NCBI RefSeq assembly: GCF_030272615.1
Contig: NC_081414.1
Span: forward strand, 4,405,501-4,469,500
Reading direction: 5' to 3'
Length of the DNA: 64,000 nucleotides
Origin: Cryptomeria japonica
Taxonomy: Eukaryota > Streptophyta > Pinopsida > Cupressales > Cupressaceae
A program made the translations under genes and the position numbers. Positions 1 to 12,621 of this stretch are shown piece by piece (the first letter of the stretch is position 1; the number at the start of each line of letters is the position of its first letter). The notes under the pieces were generated by a model. It had not been told where the DNA came from, searched no databases, and worked only from the letters and a program-made list of their open reading frames with translations.

Positions 1-1959
1 AAAATCTGATTATGTTAATTCACCAATGCTCTTTTCTACAATTGGCTTAGCTACTTCCACAACATATTCCCAGATGTAGGATCTGCCATTAATCTAGATG
101 TAGCCTTCCTTTTTGTGTTTGGGAAAATTTTGGGAAACCTTGGTAATTTAAAAGGGAAACCATTGAATCCTACAATTTTGATACAAATAGATTTGGTAAA
201 TTGAATAAAGTAACTCCTATAGGTAGTAATAAAGTAACTCCTGTAGGTAGTGTTGGTAAACAGATTTGTCACTGCGGTCGTTTACCTGAAACTGACCCTG
301 TTTGCCCGATGAGCAGTGACAAACGTTCCAACAGTTGGAGAGATCGTTCTGTGAAACACGATCTTCCTCTGCGTTTGAGAGGGGCAGCTCCCTCGTATGA
401 TAGGGGTGTTTAGGATTTTCGTGTACTTTTAACCTGAAAGTACATAAAGGAGAAAACATAGAACTTAAACAAGATTAATAACAAAAACCCTACGAGAAGA
501 CATACGAACAAGAAGTAGGATTCCATAACAATCACAAAAGGGGTTACCACCAAAAAGGTTAGTCATGCAACAATGATGAAAGAAGTACAATAAACCTCGA
601 CACACAAAGAGATAGGTTGTACTAGCACATGCAAGTCAAGATACCATGAAATGATGTGTTTCATCAATGGATTTCACCAATACATAAAGGGATTACTAAT
701 TCAACATACGCAAAATTAGCAACAATAACTTATGAATACATTCAAGACACACGAATTCAATGCATTCTTCATTATTCTTTTTGAAAATATACAAGTTCAA
801 AAACCCCTTAGTCAAAGGTATGAATATCAAAAGATCTCACTTAGTTTCTCTACAAAATTCTGCAAAGTTTTCCCCCCTCTGTCGGAGTCCCCCTTTACAA
901 TGCAAAAGCCTTAAATTTATAGGCTTCTTCATGATCAACACCTAATAACTACCCAAATAACTAATTTCTAACCACCTTTTTGAAATATAATAAACCTTAT
1001 GTTTTGCATCTGTTTTTGAAAATAAGGTCTATTTTCTAACTTTTAGTTACATTAAATGACATGAGTCACTTTTACAAAAAGTTAAAATTGGGTAACTAGA
1101 AACTTGAAACTTTTGAAGAAGGAACAAGTCATATATTTGTTGAAGTAGGTATCATGTCTTCTCCCAATCCATGAGTTACATTCTTAATAATGATTTCACC
1201 TTCGAGGAGACATATTCCAATTGTATTTGTTAAACATATTTTCCTTCCATTGAAATCAATTGATCTTTCCTCTTCGAAATTGAAAAAAAACTCTTCATCC
1301 CTTACAATTCGAAAGATATCCATACATAGGTATTATAATGTTGAGGGTCAATTTCCAATACACTTTGATGTCAATTGATACCATTAAGTAAAACAAGAAT
1401 CAATCCTTTTAAAATAATTTCAAAAGTCTCATGCTCTCTTTGTGAATTATAAAAATTACTAAGGAACATGAATCTTGATGAGATAAATGATTAATTACAA
1501 TTCCTGAGCTAGGTAACCTTTTTCATGATATGAACTTATTTAGCACCCTCTAACTTACTACAAGTTTAACACCTTCTATCATGTTCAACACATCCACCAA
1601 TGTCTTTTCCCGTTCTTACAAGGGTTTAAATGATGCCATCCTCTCTGGTATAAACATTTATGTTTGTCCACAACTTTGAGTCATTTCTCAAGAGATGTAA
1701 TTGGCAAGACTTTGATCCTTTTCATAACACAACAAAACCATCCTCATCTTTAGATAACTTCGAGTCATATGCATATATAGAATAAGATATTGATATCCCA
1801 CATGAATTTACTACAAAATTGGTTGAAGAGATCCATGGTTATTCTGTCAAATGATGAACGCCCACATGCTGGTTCAAAGCTTTCAATTTGGCCCAAGGTG
1901 TTATGAAACCTTCGCAATAGAACAATTTTGTGCACATCTAGAATTCCATGTGAGCTTAT
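1..1959. other. AT-rich intergenic DNA, no gene recognised
   Basis: I see no conserved protein or RNA gene here. A 21-base direct duplication lies at about 201-243 (units beginning AAAGTAACTCCT). Short frames on both strands carry no recognisable motifs and are probably fortuitous. The stretch may contain unrecognised LTR debris. Confidence 0.4.
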
Positions 1960-3880
1960 TTTATGAAGGCATTTTGTCAAACATGTCACCTGTAAAGTCT
2001 CTACAATCCTTCCTATCATTCATTGGTACCGTTGATGCATTTATTCAAACAATTCATGTGTCTCATTGAGGCTTCCAAGGTTCGCAGCCATGTCTTCTGA
2101 ACATTTCCAGTTAAATATTTGACAAAGGAAATACCTCTCATTATGCTATTTGAATGTCCATACTCTATTCTAAAGCTATCATTTTAGCACAGGCAATGGT
2201 TGTGGAATTTGGTTTTACGTCTGCCAATTGCATTTGCTACAGTTTCTAAAGCTTTTTCAACAAGTTCATTTGGTACAACCTGCAATATTTGCATCTGATA
2301 GGATGGCATTTCTTTGAGGCAACCTATCAAACAATTCAGGCCGCTGTCTTTGATCCCACACGTTGCATAGTTGTCTATTGAGGCATTTTGTCAAATGTTT
2401 CACGTGGCTCCTCTATGCTTCCACCTTTATGTACTCTCGTGAAAGTTAATGCCTTTTCCACTAATTCATTTCGCACATATCGTGCAATCATTGCGTTCCA
2501 TGCGATGACATATCTTGGAGGTATTATGTCAAACAGTTATTGTGCGATATTCATGCTTCCACGTCTGTCATTCAACCCAGGCAAATTGCAATTGCTTGAA
2601 AGTTTCTAAAGCATTTTCAACAGATGTAATTTGTCCCCATCCTACAATCATGGCACTAAGAGATGGCATCTCTTTGAGGTGTTAATACGATGTGTTCGAT
2701 GGTGTTTCACTAGTTCAAAGCTGTTGGGACCTTCCTGCATGAATTTGTTTGGTGCACATTCTGCAATCATTTCATTTTGTTCCAATGGAGCTCTTCCGAG
2801 ACTATCAAACATTTCAGGCGTCTGTTCTATGATGCCACGTGTTGGATGTATTCACGCGAGAGCATTCTCAACCATAAAAATTGACAAAAATTCTTGTGCC
2901 AATATGTCATGATGAATGTCGATAACCTGTTCCAAGTCTCTATACTGTAAATATTGTGATGTTTGAATTTATGCCTGCGAATGCATTTGTTTGGAGGTTT
3001 TTAAAGCCTCTTCAATAAATCCATTTGCGCAAACCTTCTATGTTTATAGATGTAGATTATCTTCAAATCCATTTGCATGAGATGCCAATTCTAAAGACAT
3101 TTTGGCAAATAATTCAGGTGCTCTATATCTATGAATCCACATTTTAGCATGCGTGTCTACCCAAGCGGCTGCAACTACACGACTAACAAAATTCCTCTAT
3201 CCTTTAGCTTTGTTGAATGTCGTGATAGGTTTTGTGCATACCTTGCAATCATTGCAGTAAATGAAACCACATCTCTTTAAGGCATTATGTCAAGCATTTC
3301 ACTTGCTTTGTATATGCTCCATGGTGCATGCATTTTAACCGCAATATATAATTATTGAGGCCACGTTTCTTTAAAGCATTCTATCAAACACTTCACATGC
3401 CGTGTCTGAGCTTTCCACAATTGCGTTTCACGTGGTATTCTATCAAACAGTCCACTTGCATTGTCCATGTTCCATATTCGCAAGGTTAAAGTGCATTGTC
3501 CATGCTGCCACATTCTGCCTTGAGTATCCTGTCAAACAAATTACATGCGTTGTCTGTGCTTCCACGGTTTGCAACGGTTAAAGTGCATTTCTAACTCCAG
3601 CATCTTACAGAATCCGATGCATCTTTAACCTAGTTCGAAGCTCCCATTTTGTGAAGGCAAGGAATTAGCAAAGGCGTGGGGGAATTTGGCTTTATATTTG
3701 CCAATTGCATATGCTTTAAACTTTCTAAAAACTCTTCAACAGACCTGTCATCCTATTCCATGGGTTTCCTATTTCTTTGAGACAATTCGTCAGATGGTTC
3801 AAATGCTTTGTCGATACCTTCACATTTTGCATACATCCATAACAATGGTTGCCAGTACGAGATATGATAAAATATTACTA
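1960..3880 (-). pseudogene. Pentatricopeptide repeat (PPR) pseudogene, PLS class
   Basis: On the minus strand, scattered frames give classic plant PPR signatures. At about 2,400-2,520 I read VIAWNAMIARYVRN followed by ELVEKAL; at about 3,230-3,285 RDVVSFTAMIARYAQN; at about 2,970-3,020 ANGFIEEALKTSKQMH; at about 2,590-2,680 MPSLSAMIVGWGQ and ENALETFKQLQ. The phrase D-A/N-A-x2-LFD-R/K-M/I-P recurs at roughly 1,970, 2,385, 2,525, 3,285, 3,380, 3,435 and 3,530, which shows on the plus strand as repeated 'GTCAAAC' blocks. PPR proteins of this class are organelle-targeted, sequence-specific RNA-binding proteins used in RNA editing and processing. No frame stays open over more than two repeats; stops and frameshifts occur in nearly every unit, and no start or C-terminal DYW domain could be placed. 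It is therefore a pseudogene, either of a local gene or of a retrocopy. Family assignment is firm; boundaries are approximate. Confidence 0.8.
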
Positions 3881-4100
3881 TCCTTTATGTTGTGACGAAT
3901 GTCAATGGCTGGGATGATGCGGTCAAAAGTCACAGAAGATTTCATGAACCTTACCAACTGCCATCACCTAAAAATTTCCAATTGCAATGCAAGATGGAAA
4001 CCATCTTTCTTTTCATTACATCTAATGAATATTCATAATCTGGAGTGTGAAGCTTCTTCTTCCTCTTTTTTATTCTTTTCTTTTTGATGAAATTTATAAG

Positions 4101-4300
4101 AGGTTAAGAATGCTCAAAAAGTGAGCATTTCTAACCTTCTTGACAAAGTGGGGCCCGCAAGGTTAAGAAATGAGGTTAGAAATGCTCAAAACTTTTGTGA
4201 AAGGTTAGAAATGCTCAAAAAGTGAACATTTCTAACCTTTTGACCAAAGGTTGAGAAATGAGGTTAAGAACGCTCAAAAAGTGAGCATTTCTAACCTTGT
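4101..4300. repeat. Cluster of short perfect hairpins (foldback repeat)
   Basis: Three hairpins of about 38 bases lie at 4101-4138, 4201-4239 and 4261-4298. Each has arms AGGTTARGAAYGCTC and GAGCATTTCTAACCT around an AAAAAGT loop. Between the first two is a half-unit (about 4160-4195) with only the left arm. The spacing of 60 to 100 bases and the near-identical arms suggest tandem duplication of a foldback element. Confidence 0.75.
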
Positions 4301-5500
4301 GCGTCAACGAGCTATCCTTTACACCTTGGAAACCATTTTTCATGAGAATGAATCAAGGAAGAATGCCACCAATGTCTGAAGACGATTTTCTATCACAATT
4401 GACCAGACATATTGAAATAATTTAAAATATTAAATTATCATTTGAGAAATAATTTAAATATTTTAAATATATCGCTTTGGCTGGAGAAAAATGGCATAAC
4501 TTTCAAACGGTAGGAAGTTAGGTTTTGAAATTCGAAACACGCGTCAATTAAAGGGAAAAAGGTCCACACAATTATTTACACCTCGTGACGAAGCCTTAAA
4601 TGAGATATTTTAATCATTTGGGAGCAACAGACACCAAAAATTGAAAGTTTAAAATATGACAAAGTATGAACTGGGTTCAGGTGAAAGTTGGCCATGTGAT
4701 ACAAAATGATGTTTAGATCCTGACTGTCAAGTGATTTCCCTCAATTTGTGATAATTTTCAAAATTCTTCCATTTTTCGTATTTTGACTAGTAATAACCTT
4801 GGACGACGTGCTTATTTCTTATGCATAAACACCCTCTGGACCTTTCCTCAATACTGGGATTGCTTTGAAAAAGATATGTCAAACATAGGGGCAACAAGTA
4901 GTAATTAATTTTGCTACTTTAGAAGATAATCTTATCCCAAGGTCTCCTCAAAGTTCTCTAGCAGTCAAACATTGTAAATGCATCATTTACTCTTTTGAAA
5001 CTTTTGAAGCTATGCTATAGCTGAAACAATGTATAATGATTATTTATTTGTGTCATGTTATCAAATATTCCTCTAGTAACAAGCCCTATGCAAGCTGTCA
5101 CGCTAGCAACAGCATAAAAAAGATATGAACATATAAAAATGTTGATTTAACTCAAATGAGCCAATTGATCATGTAACTTGTCACTGATAACATTGCCTCG
5201 ATAAACTGATTTCCAGCACAAATTACAATAATAATAAGATAATCCAATCTTCAAAAACAAGGGCATTTTCATTACCCACCAATATGTGAAGCAAAACAAC
5301 GATATCAGAAATCTCCTCAATAAAATGAGATCTATGAACTCTAGGTAGTTAGATTTCTCTTTTCTAGGGCCACTAGCCGATTCTTTGCTATGATATTACG
5401 ACATGAATTCTTCTTCTCTATGAAATGTTGATAAGCAATTGTACTCTTAATGTCAAAATAATTATCTATGCCTAGTAATTTGAGTGTTATTCCAAGATAC
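4301..5500. other. AT-rich DNA, nothing recognised
   Basis: No coherent frame, structural RNA or repeat boundary was recognised in this stretch. Confidence 0.4.
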
Positions 5501-5523
5501 ACACAATCTAGTTTGGCTATTAC

Positions 5524-5725
5524 TCAATCATCTATCGCATTTATTTCGCATCTAAGGATCCTATAGTGCTTAATATACTCCAAAACTAGATCAATGCATT
5601 GTCCTAGTACAAGAAAACCTATTGCTTGAAGAAATCCACTTTCAAAAACTTTTTGTGCAATAGGTGACCATTTTCCTTCTTCCATTCTCTTCAAAAAGTC
5701 ATCAAGGCTCACATAACCTAGTTTT
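5524..5725 (-). pseudogene. Coding-like fragment interrupted by a solo LTR (C-terminal side)
   Basis: This minus-strand frame (about 65 codons, including EEGKWSPIAQKVFES and FLVLGQCIDLVLEY) is open and protein-like up to a stop at 5524. Immediately upstream in the minus direction lies a solo LTR with a GATAC duplication. Reading through the junction with one TSD copy removed, the frame continues into 6206-6440, so the two parts were probably one reading frame before the LTR insertion. I do not recognise the protein family. The plus strand of 6211-6499 is also open, so the coding strand is not certain. It could be a fragment of another retroelement. Confidence 0.35.
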
Positions 5726-5730
5726 GTATC

Positions 5731-6205
5731 AATGAGATTTTGCCAAGATCAAGAACTCAATGAAAAGTACAAAATAGAGAGACAAGATATAGGACAAGAA
5801 AAAACTGTATTCTCATCAATAGATCAATCGTTGTTACATACAATGTAGATGAGTCTACATATATAGGCAAGGCTATATGGATATGTGAGCACACAAACAT
5901 GACATGTGGCTCAATAAGAAACAAGGGTTGGTAGGAAACAGGTGTGGTAGGTAGGAGAAACAATAAAATATTCCACATGAGGTGGATCACCCACCGAAGG
6001 TGGAATTATCACTCCACAATAAGTGGATATGATAGAGTAGTAACAAGATCACACAATAAAAGGTGGAAATTCTCCTACACACACTATCCCAATGTGGCAC
6101 AAACACCCAAGTGTCTCATACCCAAACTACCATGAAATGCATTATCCTAAGTAAACTTAAGTAAGGTATAATAATATCCAACATGAATAAATAATTACAC
6201 CAACA
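5731..6205 (-). mobile_element. Solo LTR, Ty1/copia type, with TSD
   Basis: On the minus strand the element begins TGTTGGTGTAATTATT at 6205 and runs about 475 bases to an ATCTCATT end at 5731. GTATC occurs directly on both sides (5726-5730 and 6206-6210; the match extends to a sixth base, A). The interior has the layout of a copia LTR: repeated purine-rich boxes, TATATATG promoter-like sequence at about 5,858-5,866, and a polyadenylation-like end region. There is no primer site or coding region beside it, so it is a solo LTR left by LTR-LTR recombination. The 5' terminus TGTTGG is typical; the 3' terminus ends CATT rather than CA, so the exact edge is uncertain by one or two bases. Confidence 0.85.
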
Positions 6206-6500
6206 GTATCACCTATCTTTGGAAGTGCAGATTGCAATATTGATAAGGAGTTGTATCCCACGTATTTGTATTTCATGTTTAGTAAATGTTTTATTGTGCA
6301 GAGAAAATGGGTCGAATTTCCTACTAATATGCCAACTAGATCTAAAGGAATTTTATATTTTGGAAATGATGATAATGGTCAATTTTCATCTAACAAAAAC
6401 AATACTTTGCCTCTTGTTTTGATATGCCCCAAAAACCAAACTAGGGTTTGCAATTTACAAAATATTCAACCTTTGAACAAGACTAAAATAAAAATGTAAC
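6206..6500. pseudogene. Other half of the frame split by the solo LTR
   Basis: Both strands are unusually open here. The minus-strand frame joins in phase with the 5524-5725 frame after removal of the LTR and one GTATC copy. The plus-strand frame (6251-6499) is rich in Asn and Asp. I cannot assign a family on either strand. Confidence 0.3.
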
Positions 6501-6775
6501 CAAATGCAACAAATGATGCATCAAACAATCTACTAAAATCATCTAAGCTTTAAGCAAATACTGAACATCACAAAATTCCCTTGTCATGGTATTCAATTCT
6601 GAATTTTTGGGTGCGCTAAAGAAATCTCTTTTTCTACCCTTTTACCATTTTTTTCATTGACTTAGGGTTTCATCATTATTTTGATAATTAATGACTGACA
6701 TGTTTTAATGACCCTGCAACTCACTTTTAGGAAAATCATCTAATATGGGTTTCAGTAACATGCTATAAAGACCTA

Positions 6776-8330
6776 TGTAATGTCCCCTTCTCATTAGTCC
6801 GCAGATATTCACGAGATTGGCCTATCACATGACCCTCGTAGGCCAAGAGGATTGATTAGAGGGTCGATTTGCAGTGATTTATGACTTCACGTTTCACGTA
6901 TTGTGAGACGTGTACACTTTAATTATATAATAATATTTTTAAAAGTGCAATTAAATTAATGTGTAATAAAATAATAAAGTGTAACAACAGGATAAGAAGA
7001 GAATCTTCTAGAAGGAATCACATGATTGAATATGAAAAGAATAAATAGAGGAAGGAGGTTCATTGTTGATTATCACTTGTTGTGAATCTCTTCTTGTGTA
7101 GACTTGTGGAGCCAAGGGTTTTTGCAAACAATCATTTGGGAATGAAAACTCCTAATGGTTAGCATAACTGAGGAGGTGAGAGATCTTCCGAGGGGTTGCT
7201 GTTTAGAGAGGGAGACAAATCAGTCTTCCTAAGCGTGCTTATCAAGTTTGTTATATTTCCATGGTGGATGGGTTCATGCTACTATCAGATTTTCAGATTG
7301 AAGGCCCATAGCATATCGATTTTGATTGAAGTAATCAGGCGATTCTATTGGAGGACATTTTGAAGAAGATTTGTGAGTTGCTGTTGTAAGTTTCAGGTCT
7401 GAAGACAAATTCGTATTTTACCTCCTAACCCTCAATTTGAGTCGGATTTCATTATTTACTCATCAAACCTTCCCACTAAGGCCAGCAATATTCTTGGAGG
7501 AGTTAAGCAATACTGTTCGAGACATTTTGAAGGTATTTTGTGGAAGGATTAAGTGCCATATCAGTCTCTGAAATCAAAATCATGGCAGCCAGCCCACAAC
7601 CTCAATTTTGCTCATATCTCACTCAATTGGCATCCAATCTCATCAATGAAGATAGCGCTATATTTGTGAAGGGAAGGTGAACATTTTGGAGAAGAGCTTG
7701 AGAACTTGCAGCTGATCCTTCAATCATATTCAGACCTCCATGAACAGCAGGGGCGATTTTGGAAACACTTCATTATGATGATGATGTGGGCTCAACAAAT
7801 AGGATATTGATTGCTTCTTCATCTTTGCATCAAGGCGTCTCAACCAGGTTCATTTTGGTGTTGTCTTTCAATGAATATTTGATGCTATTTATGTATGCAG
7901 GCATGGCTGTCTTTGTACTCAGAAAATTATGAGCCAATAATAGGTTGTGTTTGGGAAATTATGTTATCATTGTATAGACTTATTGGAACATCCCTTTTGA
8001 ATGAAAGAAAGAAATAAGGTTGCATTCATATTTCTTGTCTGCGGTTTTATGCCAACTGTTTGTCAAGATGACAGCAAGTTGTTGGTGTCTAAAATAGCAT
8101 TGAAGTCTATAATTTAGTGGTGAATGCGTCTTTGATGATTGTCCAATTTGATAAGAGTCATTAATTGATGATTATTCATGAGAAGTAAGTGTTTGAAGAC
8201 TTCCATATCAAACTTAAAAATTCTGAGACACTCTGTCAGCATAACACGCAAATCTCAGAACAGCATAACACACAGTTTGGACAATTAAATATTCCTTGTT
8301 TTCAGTCATTTCAGTACAGGGGATATTTCA
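6776..8330 (+). mobile_element. Solo LTR, 1,555 bp, perfect TSD
   Basis: The element starts TGTAATGTCCCC at 6776 and ends GGGGATATTTCA at 8330. These termini are a 12-base inverted repeat with 10 matches. ACCTA lies directly on both sides (6771-6775 and 8331-8335). No primer-binding site, coding domain or second LTR is adjacent, so it is a solo LTR. An ATAAATAG box at about 7,043 is a possible TATA element of the LTR promoter. The plus orientation is chosen from the TGTAATG terminus; the element family (copia or gypsy) cannot be decided from the LTR alone. Confidence 0.9.
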
Positions 8331-8335
8331 ACCTA

Positions 8336-9199
8336 TTTGAATTTTGTCATGAGCTTTGTTTTCCCACATTTATACAAATCGAATTTTAAAACCACTTATA
8401 ACTTTTGACATATTATCTTTGCCTTTAGTCATATTGAAAAGGTTGTTAAAACTTTGTTAACTCCTGACAATGATTATAAAACCATGTCGGCATGCATCAT
8501 ATGAAAAATTATCTCTTAGAAATCAAGGAAGTCTTCAACTAGAGATCGGCTCTCGAAGGTGGTTATAAAGCCGCTCAAAATTCTCGACAAAGAACAATCA
8601 AAGGCCTTTTCACAAAGAAGTTATAAAGACATTGTTGCCCTTAAAAGTAGTTATATAAACCTTGTTGAGAGCCAACATAGGTAAGATAACCATTAACAAT
8701 TTGTGGGTACCCAAAGATAGTTATAAAACAATGAGAATCTCTTATGAAAAAATACTTGTGTTTCTTTCTAAAGTAAAAACAAAGTTATAAAGAATGATAA
8801 TGTGGATCTGCTCCGGGTAGAAATTGTAGAAAGGCTGAAAGAAATTGGAATGGGGATAAGGTATCTTTACCATTAATTCCCCTTTGTCTATGTAATCTTT
8901 TTTGATATTAATATACGTCAAGAGTCAACAAGGTTAAAGAAGCCTTCACTATGTTGGGCTTCAATGCAATTGTTAGAACTTGCAAAACTATCAACAACTT
9001 AACATTTGATTCAACATATTTTGTAAAAGGAAATTACAAATTCATCCGGGGGGGCAAATATATAAACATGAGGAAGGCTTCAACATATCAAAAATTGGGG
9101 TAACAATGAGTCATATCAAAATTTTGCAATGACAAATCTAATTACCAACAAATTACAAAGCAACTATTAGGTTGGGTATTTGCCAAATACATGAGGGAA
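8336..9199. other. Intergenic DNA with recurring AGTTATAAA words
   Basis: No gene is seen. The word GTTATAAA or GATTATAAA recurs six times between about 8,475 and 8,790 at irregular 25-80 base intervals, which looks like a very decayed tandem repeat. Confidence 0.4.
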
Positions 9200-10330
9200 T
9201 CTATCAACCACTTATACAACAAAGGGTGTACCAAATTTGATTATGAATCTACATGCAACTTCAAATTCAAAACCATAGAAGATATAAGGTATTTGCAATC
9301 TATCATCTAAAATCTCTTTTGAATCACTATTGTGTGCTTTCCTTGACCAAGGAAAGATCTCACCTGTATCTTGCCACACCTCAAGGCCTAGAAAATTGTA
9401 CATAAGGTCAAGTGTTGCTGAAAGAATTTTGCATGGCCCTTGCACACTCTCGTCCTATTAAGACCTTTTAAGCAAGATAATGCAAGTGACCAAGTCTCTT
9501 GTGCCAAAGCTTACATAGTTGGTCATTGTCGTGCAATAGGGCTCTATGCTTGATGGAATCAACAAGCAACCTATAAATGTCACCCTCTTGCATACCTCTA
9601 GCCAAACTTTTACCAATATCTTAGCTAAAATCTCTACTAACAACTTAATAATTGTCAAACTCAACGATGCAACTAAGATTTGTCATGACTAGCACTTAAA
9701 GTTCTTAGTTAACCTAAGAACATATAATATATGAAGTTCAAGAACATCACCTAACGACATGCAAAAAGAAAAAATCATGCCCCTATATAGCTAGATATGT
9801 GGCATCATCACCAAGCTCAACCTCTACACCAGCCTCCTACTCCTAAAGTTTGTTGAAAGTCTTTTTATTGTTAGTCGTGTGTCCCGATGATCCACTAACC
9901 ACATAGCACCCAAGTGGATAGGCACAACACAATCAAGAAGGTTGTCCTAAACCTAGATGAAAGCTTGTCCACTGCTAAAGCTTTTGCACTTCCTACAAAC
10001 TAGTGTTGTTGATGTCACTTGCACTTCCCTTTTTCTTTGAATGACACTTAGAAGCATAGTGACCATTTTTGTGGCATTTGAAACACTTGATATGGCTCAA
10101 CTCTTTCTTCCCCTACCAAGAAGAATTGGATCCGCCTTCCCCTCTTGACCCACTCTTGGTCCTCCCTTCTTACCACCTTTCTTCATCTTCGCAACAAGCA
10201 CTAATTTTTTGCTCCCATCCACTCTTGTTGAGATAGTCTCCTCCTAGATAAAATCATCTTGAAGCTTCTCATGAACAAAAAACCCCAAACAAATAAGTCC
10301 CAAGTTGGAGAGAAATCATTTATAGTTGTG
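9200..10330 (-). mobile_element. Ty1/copia gag-pol remnant
   Basis: Reading the minus strand from high to low coordinates gives copia landmarks in the expected order. A CCHC zinc knuckle (CFKCHKNGHYASKC) is at about 10,050-10,090. A protease-like segment follows at about 9,855-9,905 (VSGSSGHTTNNKKTFNKL, where DSGAS-H-MT is usual; the catalytic Asp is replaced by Val). The pre-integrase motif LWHKRLGHLHY is at about 9,470-9,515. Stops and frameshifts break all frames, no reverse transcriptase was found, and no flanking LTRs could be paired. It is a dead 5'-half fragment of a copia polyprotein. Confidence 0.75.
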
Positions 10331-10402
10331 GGCACTAACTCATCATCCTCCACTTTACCCCAGTAGCAATACGCTGATCACTATGTTACTATCACTCACA
10401 CA

Positions 10403-10697
10403 TCACTTAGCTTGTTCTTTAGCAACATCTTGTGACAAATATTCACATTGTAGTACAAAGTGATCAAGGCATTGGACATCTACTTCATTGTTTTCTTCTC
10501 TACAATGTGAGGGATCAAGATCCTTCACCAAATCTAGGCTGATTTGCTTCGCCTTGGCTGAGTTTTTATTATGTTTGTCCAGCCGAACAAAGGTCAACAA
10601 TGAACTGCAACCTTTATCCCTAAAAAAATCATTTGCAAACAATTTGCACAATCACATAGTTCTTACATCCCTGACAAATACATCACCAGGCAGATAG
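10403..10697 (-). pseudogene. Unidentified coding fragment (about 95 codons)
   Basis: The minus frame 10651-10403 reads like real protein (FFRDKGCSSLLTFVRL, KNSAKAKQISLDLVKDLD) and continues upstream past one TGA codon to about 10,697 (DVFVRDVRTM). It ends in a stop, not at a clear splice donor. It is adjacent to, and in the same orientation as, the copia remnant but does not resemble copia gag. It may be a captured exon or a retrocopy fragment. I do not recognise the family. Confidence 0.35.
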
Positions 10698-10699
10698 CA

Positions 10700-12600
10700 T
10701 CACAGCCCAGGCAGCCATCCCATTCTAGATTTTGATTATCCCATCTTAGGTTGACTATTACTTTTAACATAACCCTTACACTGAAAACTACAGAAGATAG
10801 CAAACAGATTTCTTACATGGTATGGATAACCTTTAGAATAAAATGAATAATATATTAGAAAAGCGAAATGAAAAGAAACATAAACAAAGCTCCACTTTCT
10901 TATCCAGTTTGAGATTAGCAAAACATGAAGCTAAAAGAAAAGAAACCGCACTTGTGAATAGTATTCAAGCGGGAACAGAACAAAAAAACAAATTGGTCGG
11001 CAATGAGAACTGCTGAATCTTCTACACCGTCATCTCACCTGCACATGATGGTCTGTTTCCCCCATCATACAAGACTAAATGATGGAAAATGGTAGCTGGC
11101 AAAGCAAATATGACAGTGCAGATGGTTTATCATTTAGCAATTTCAATGGAATAATTGCTTTTTATATTTATAGCAATGGAAACATGGGTCCAAATTTGAT
11201 CATTTTCATTATGAGAAGAATAGTTGACAGAGTGGATGGACAGTTGGCCATTTAGTCTGGCACAGAGAAGATCTGACATCAGTAGTGTTCAAGACACACG
11301 ACAAAGGAGGAATCTAAGGGCTATGGATGGTGCAAAAAATTTGTGACTTAGCCACTTCTGTGTGTTTTGTCTGCACTCTTTCCTATTCTTCTCATTCAAC
11401 TCAGTTCTTGATTTGTCTATATATGTTAATTATACCCCCTTTTGTTTTTTGCCTCTTCGTTTTTCTATTTGGGGTCAGCCAATTGTAAAGTGTGCAAATA
11501 CATTGACCTCACACTGTAAAGAGTGTGTAAATATATTGACTTCATAGAATTAAATTGTCTATAAACACAAATCAACACTGCACATGTAAATCCACAGATG
11601 TCTACAAAAATTGTGAGAAAAGTCCTGTTATAATTTGAAAACACTGTGGGGACGAAGTTTCCCTAAGCCACTAGTGACCAAATGAATTAAACAAATTCAT
11701 CCATGAATATTTTATTTTCTGATGATGCATCTGAGTGCCGCTTCAATTATAATGCTAATTGCCTTCGCATTGATCTTATTCTTTAACAATTAGTGATAAA
11801 AATGTGATTTTGCCATGATCCTGTCATTGCATTTTCTCTGCAAATTTGTATGTCAATCTGAAAATTTAATGTCATCATATTGACAACTGTTATAACTTGG
11901 AGAACGGTAGGAAGCTAGGAGCTTATTCTAAGGGGAGATGCAGCATGCATTCAATGGAACAACTTGGAAAACTCTAGGAAGCTGGGAGATTATTCTCGCA
12001 GGTAATGCACCTTGCATGTTGCAAAATCCAGTAAAACATTTGGAAGCCAGAGCAAACCATGTTACAACTCAAAGACTAAATGAACAAGAGAAAAAAAAAA
12101 ACAGAGTGGCAAGTTGGCAGGTAGATAACCTCTAAACAAGTGGCAGCAAGAGAAAAGCCCGTTGTAAGGCATGTAGCCTCTAGCAACAGAGAAAGATGAG
12201 AAGGCAGACTTGACGTCAATAACTAGAGGAAAAGCACCCAGATATCATAGTCTGTGCACAATATGCAGCTGGAAACCGCAACAGCAAGATCAACAGAATC
12301 CTAGGCTGCACAGGCCCCACATCTTGGGTGGGTCTCACTTGTAGGACATAAGTAAAACAGGTTTCAAACACTGTTATGGGAATATAAAAGACAAACATTC
12401 TCAATGGGCAGTTGAAACTGTTGTTTGTAAAAGTTACCAGGAAACAGGTTTGTGTGAGGGAAGCACCAAATTTTTGGGACCCCAAGAATGGTTTGCCACA
12501 AAACATTTGTATGACATTAAAGATATATTTCACTATATTGATGTTATGTACATGATCAACATTAAAATAAAAACATATTGAAAAGATGCTATGCAATCAA
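10700..12600. other. Intergenic or intronic DNA, nothing recognised
   Basis: No gene is seen on either strand. A short near-duplication occurs at about 11,898-11,930 and 11,962-11,998 (shared words TAGGAAGCT and TTATTCT). If MAP65 continues to the left, this stretch lies in its intron 2. Confidence 0.4.
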
Positions 12601-12621
12601 GTTTCAAAATATTGTCGGTTT

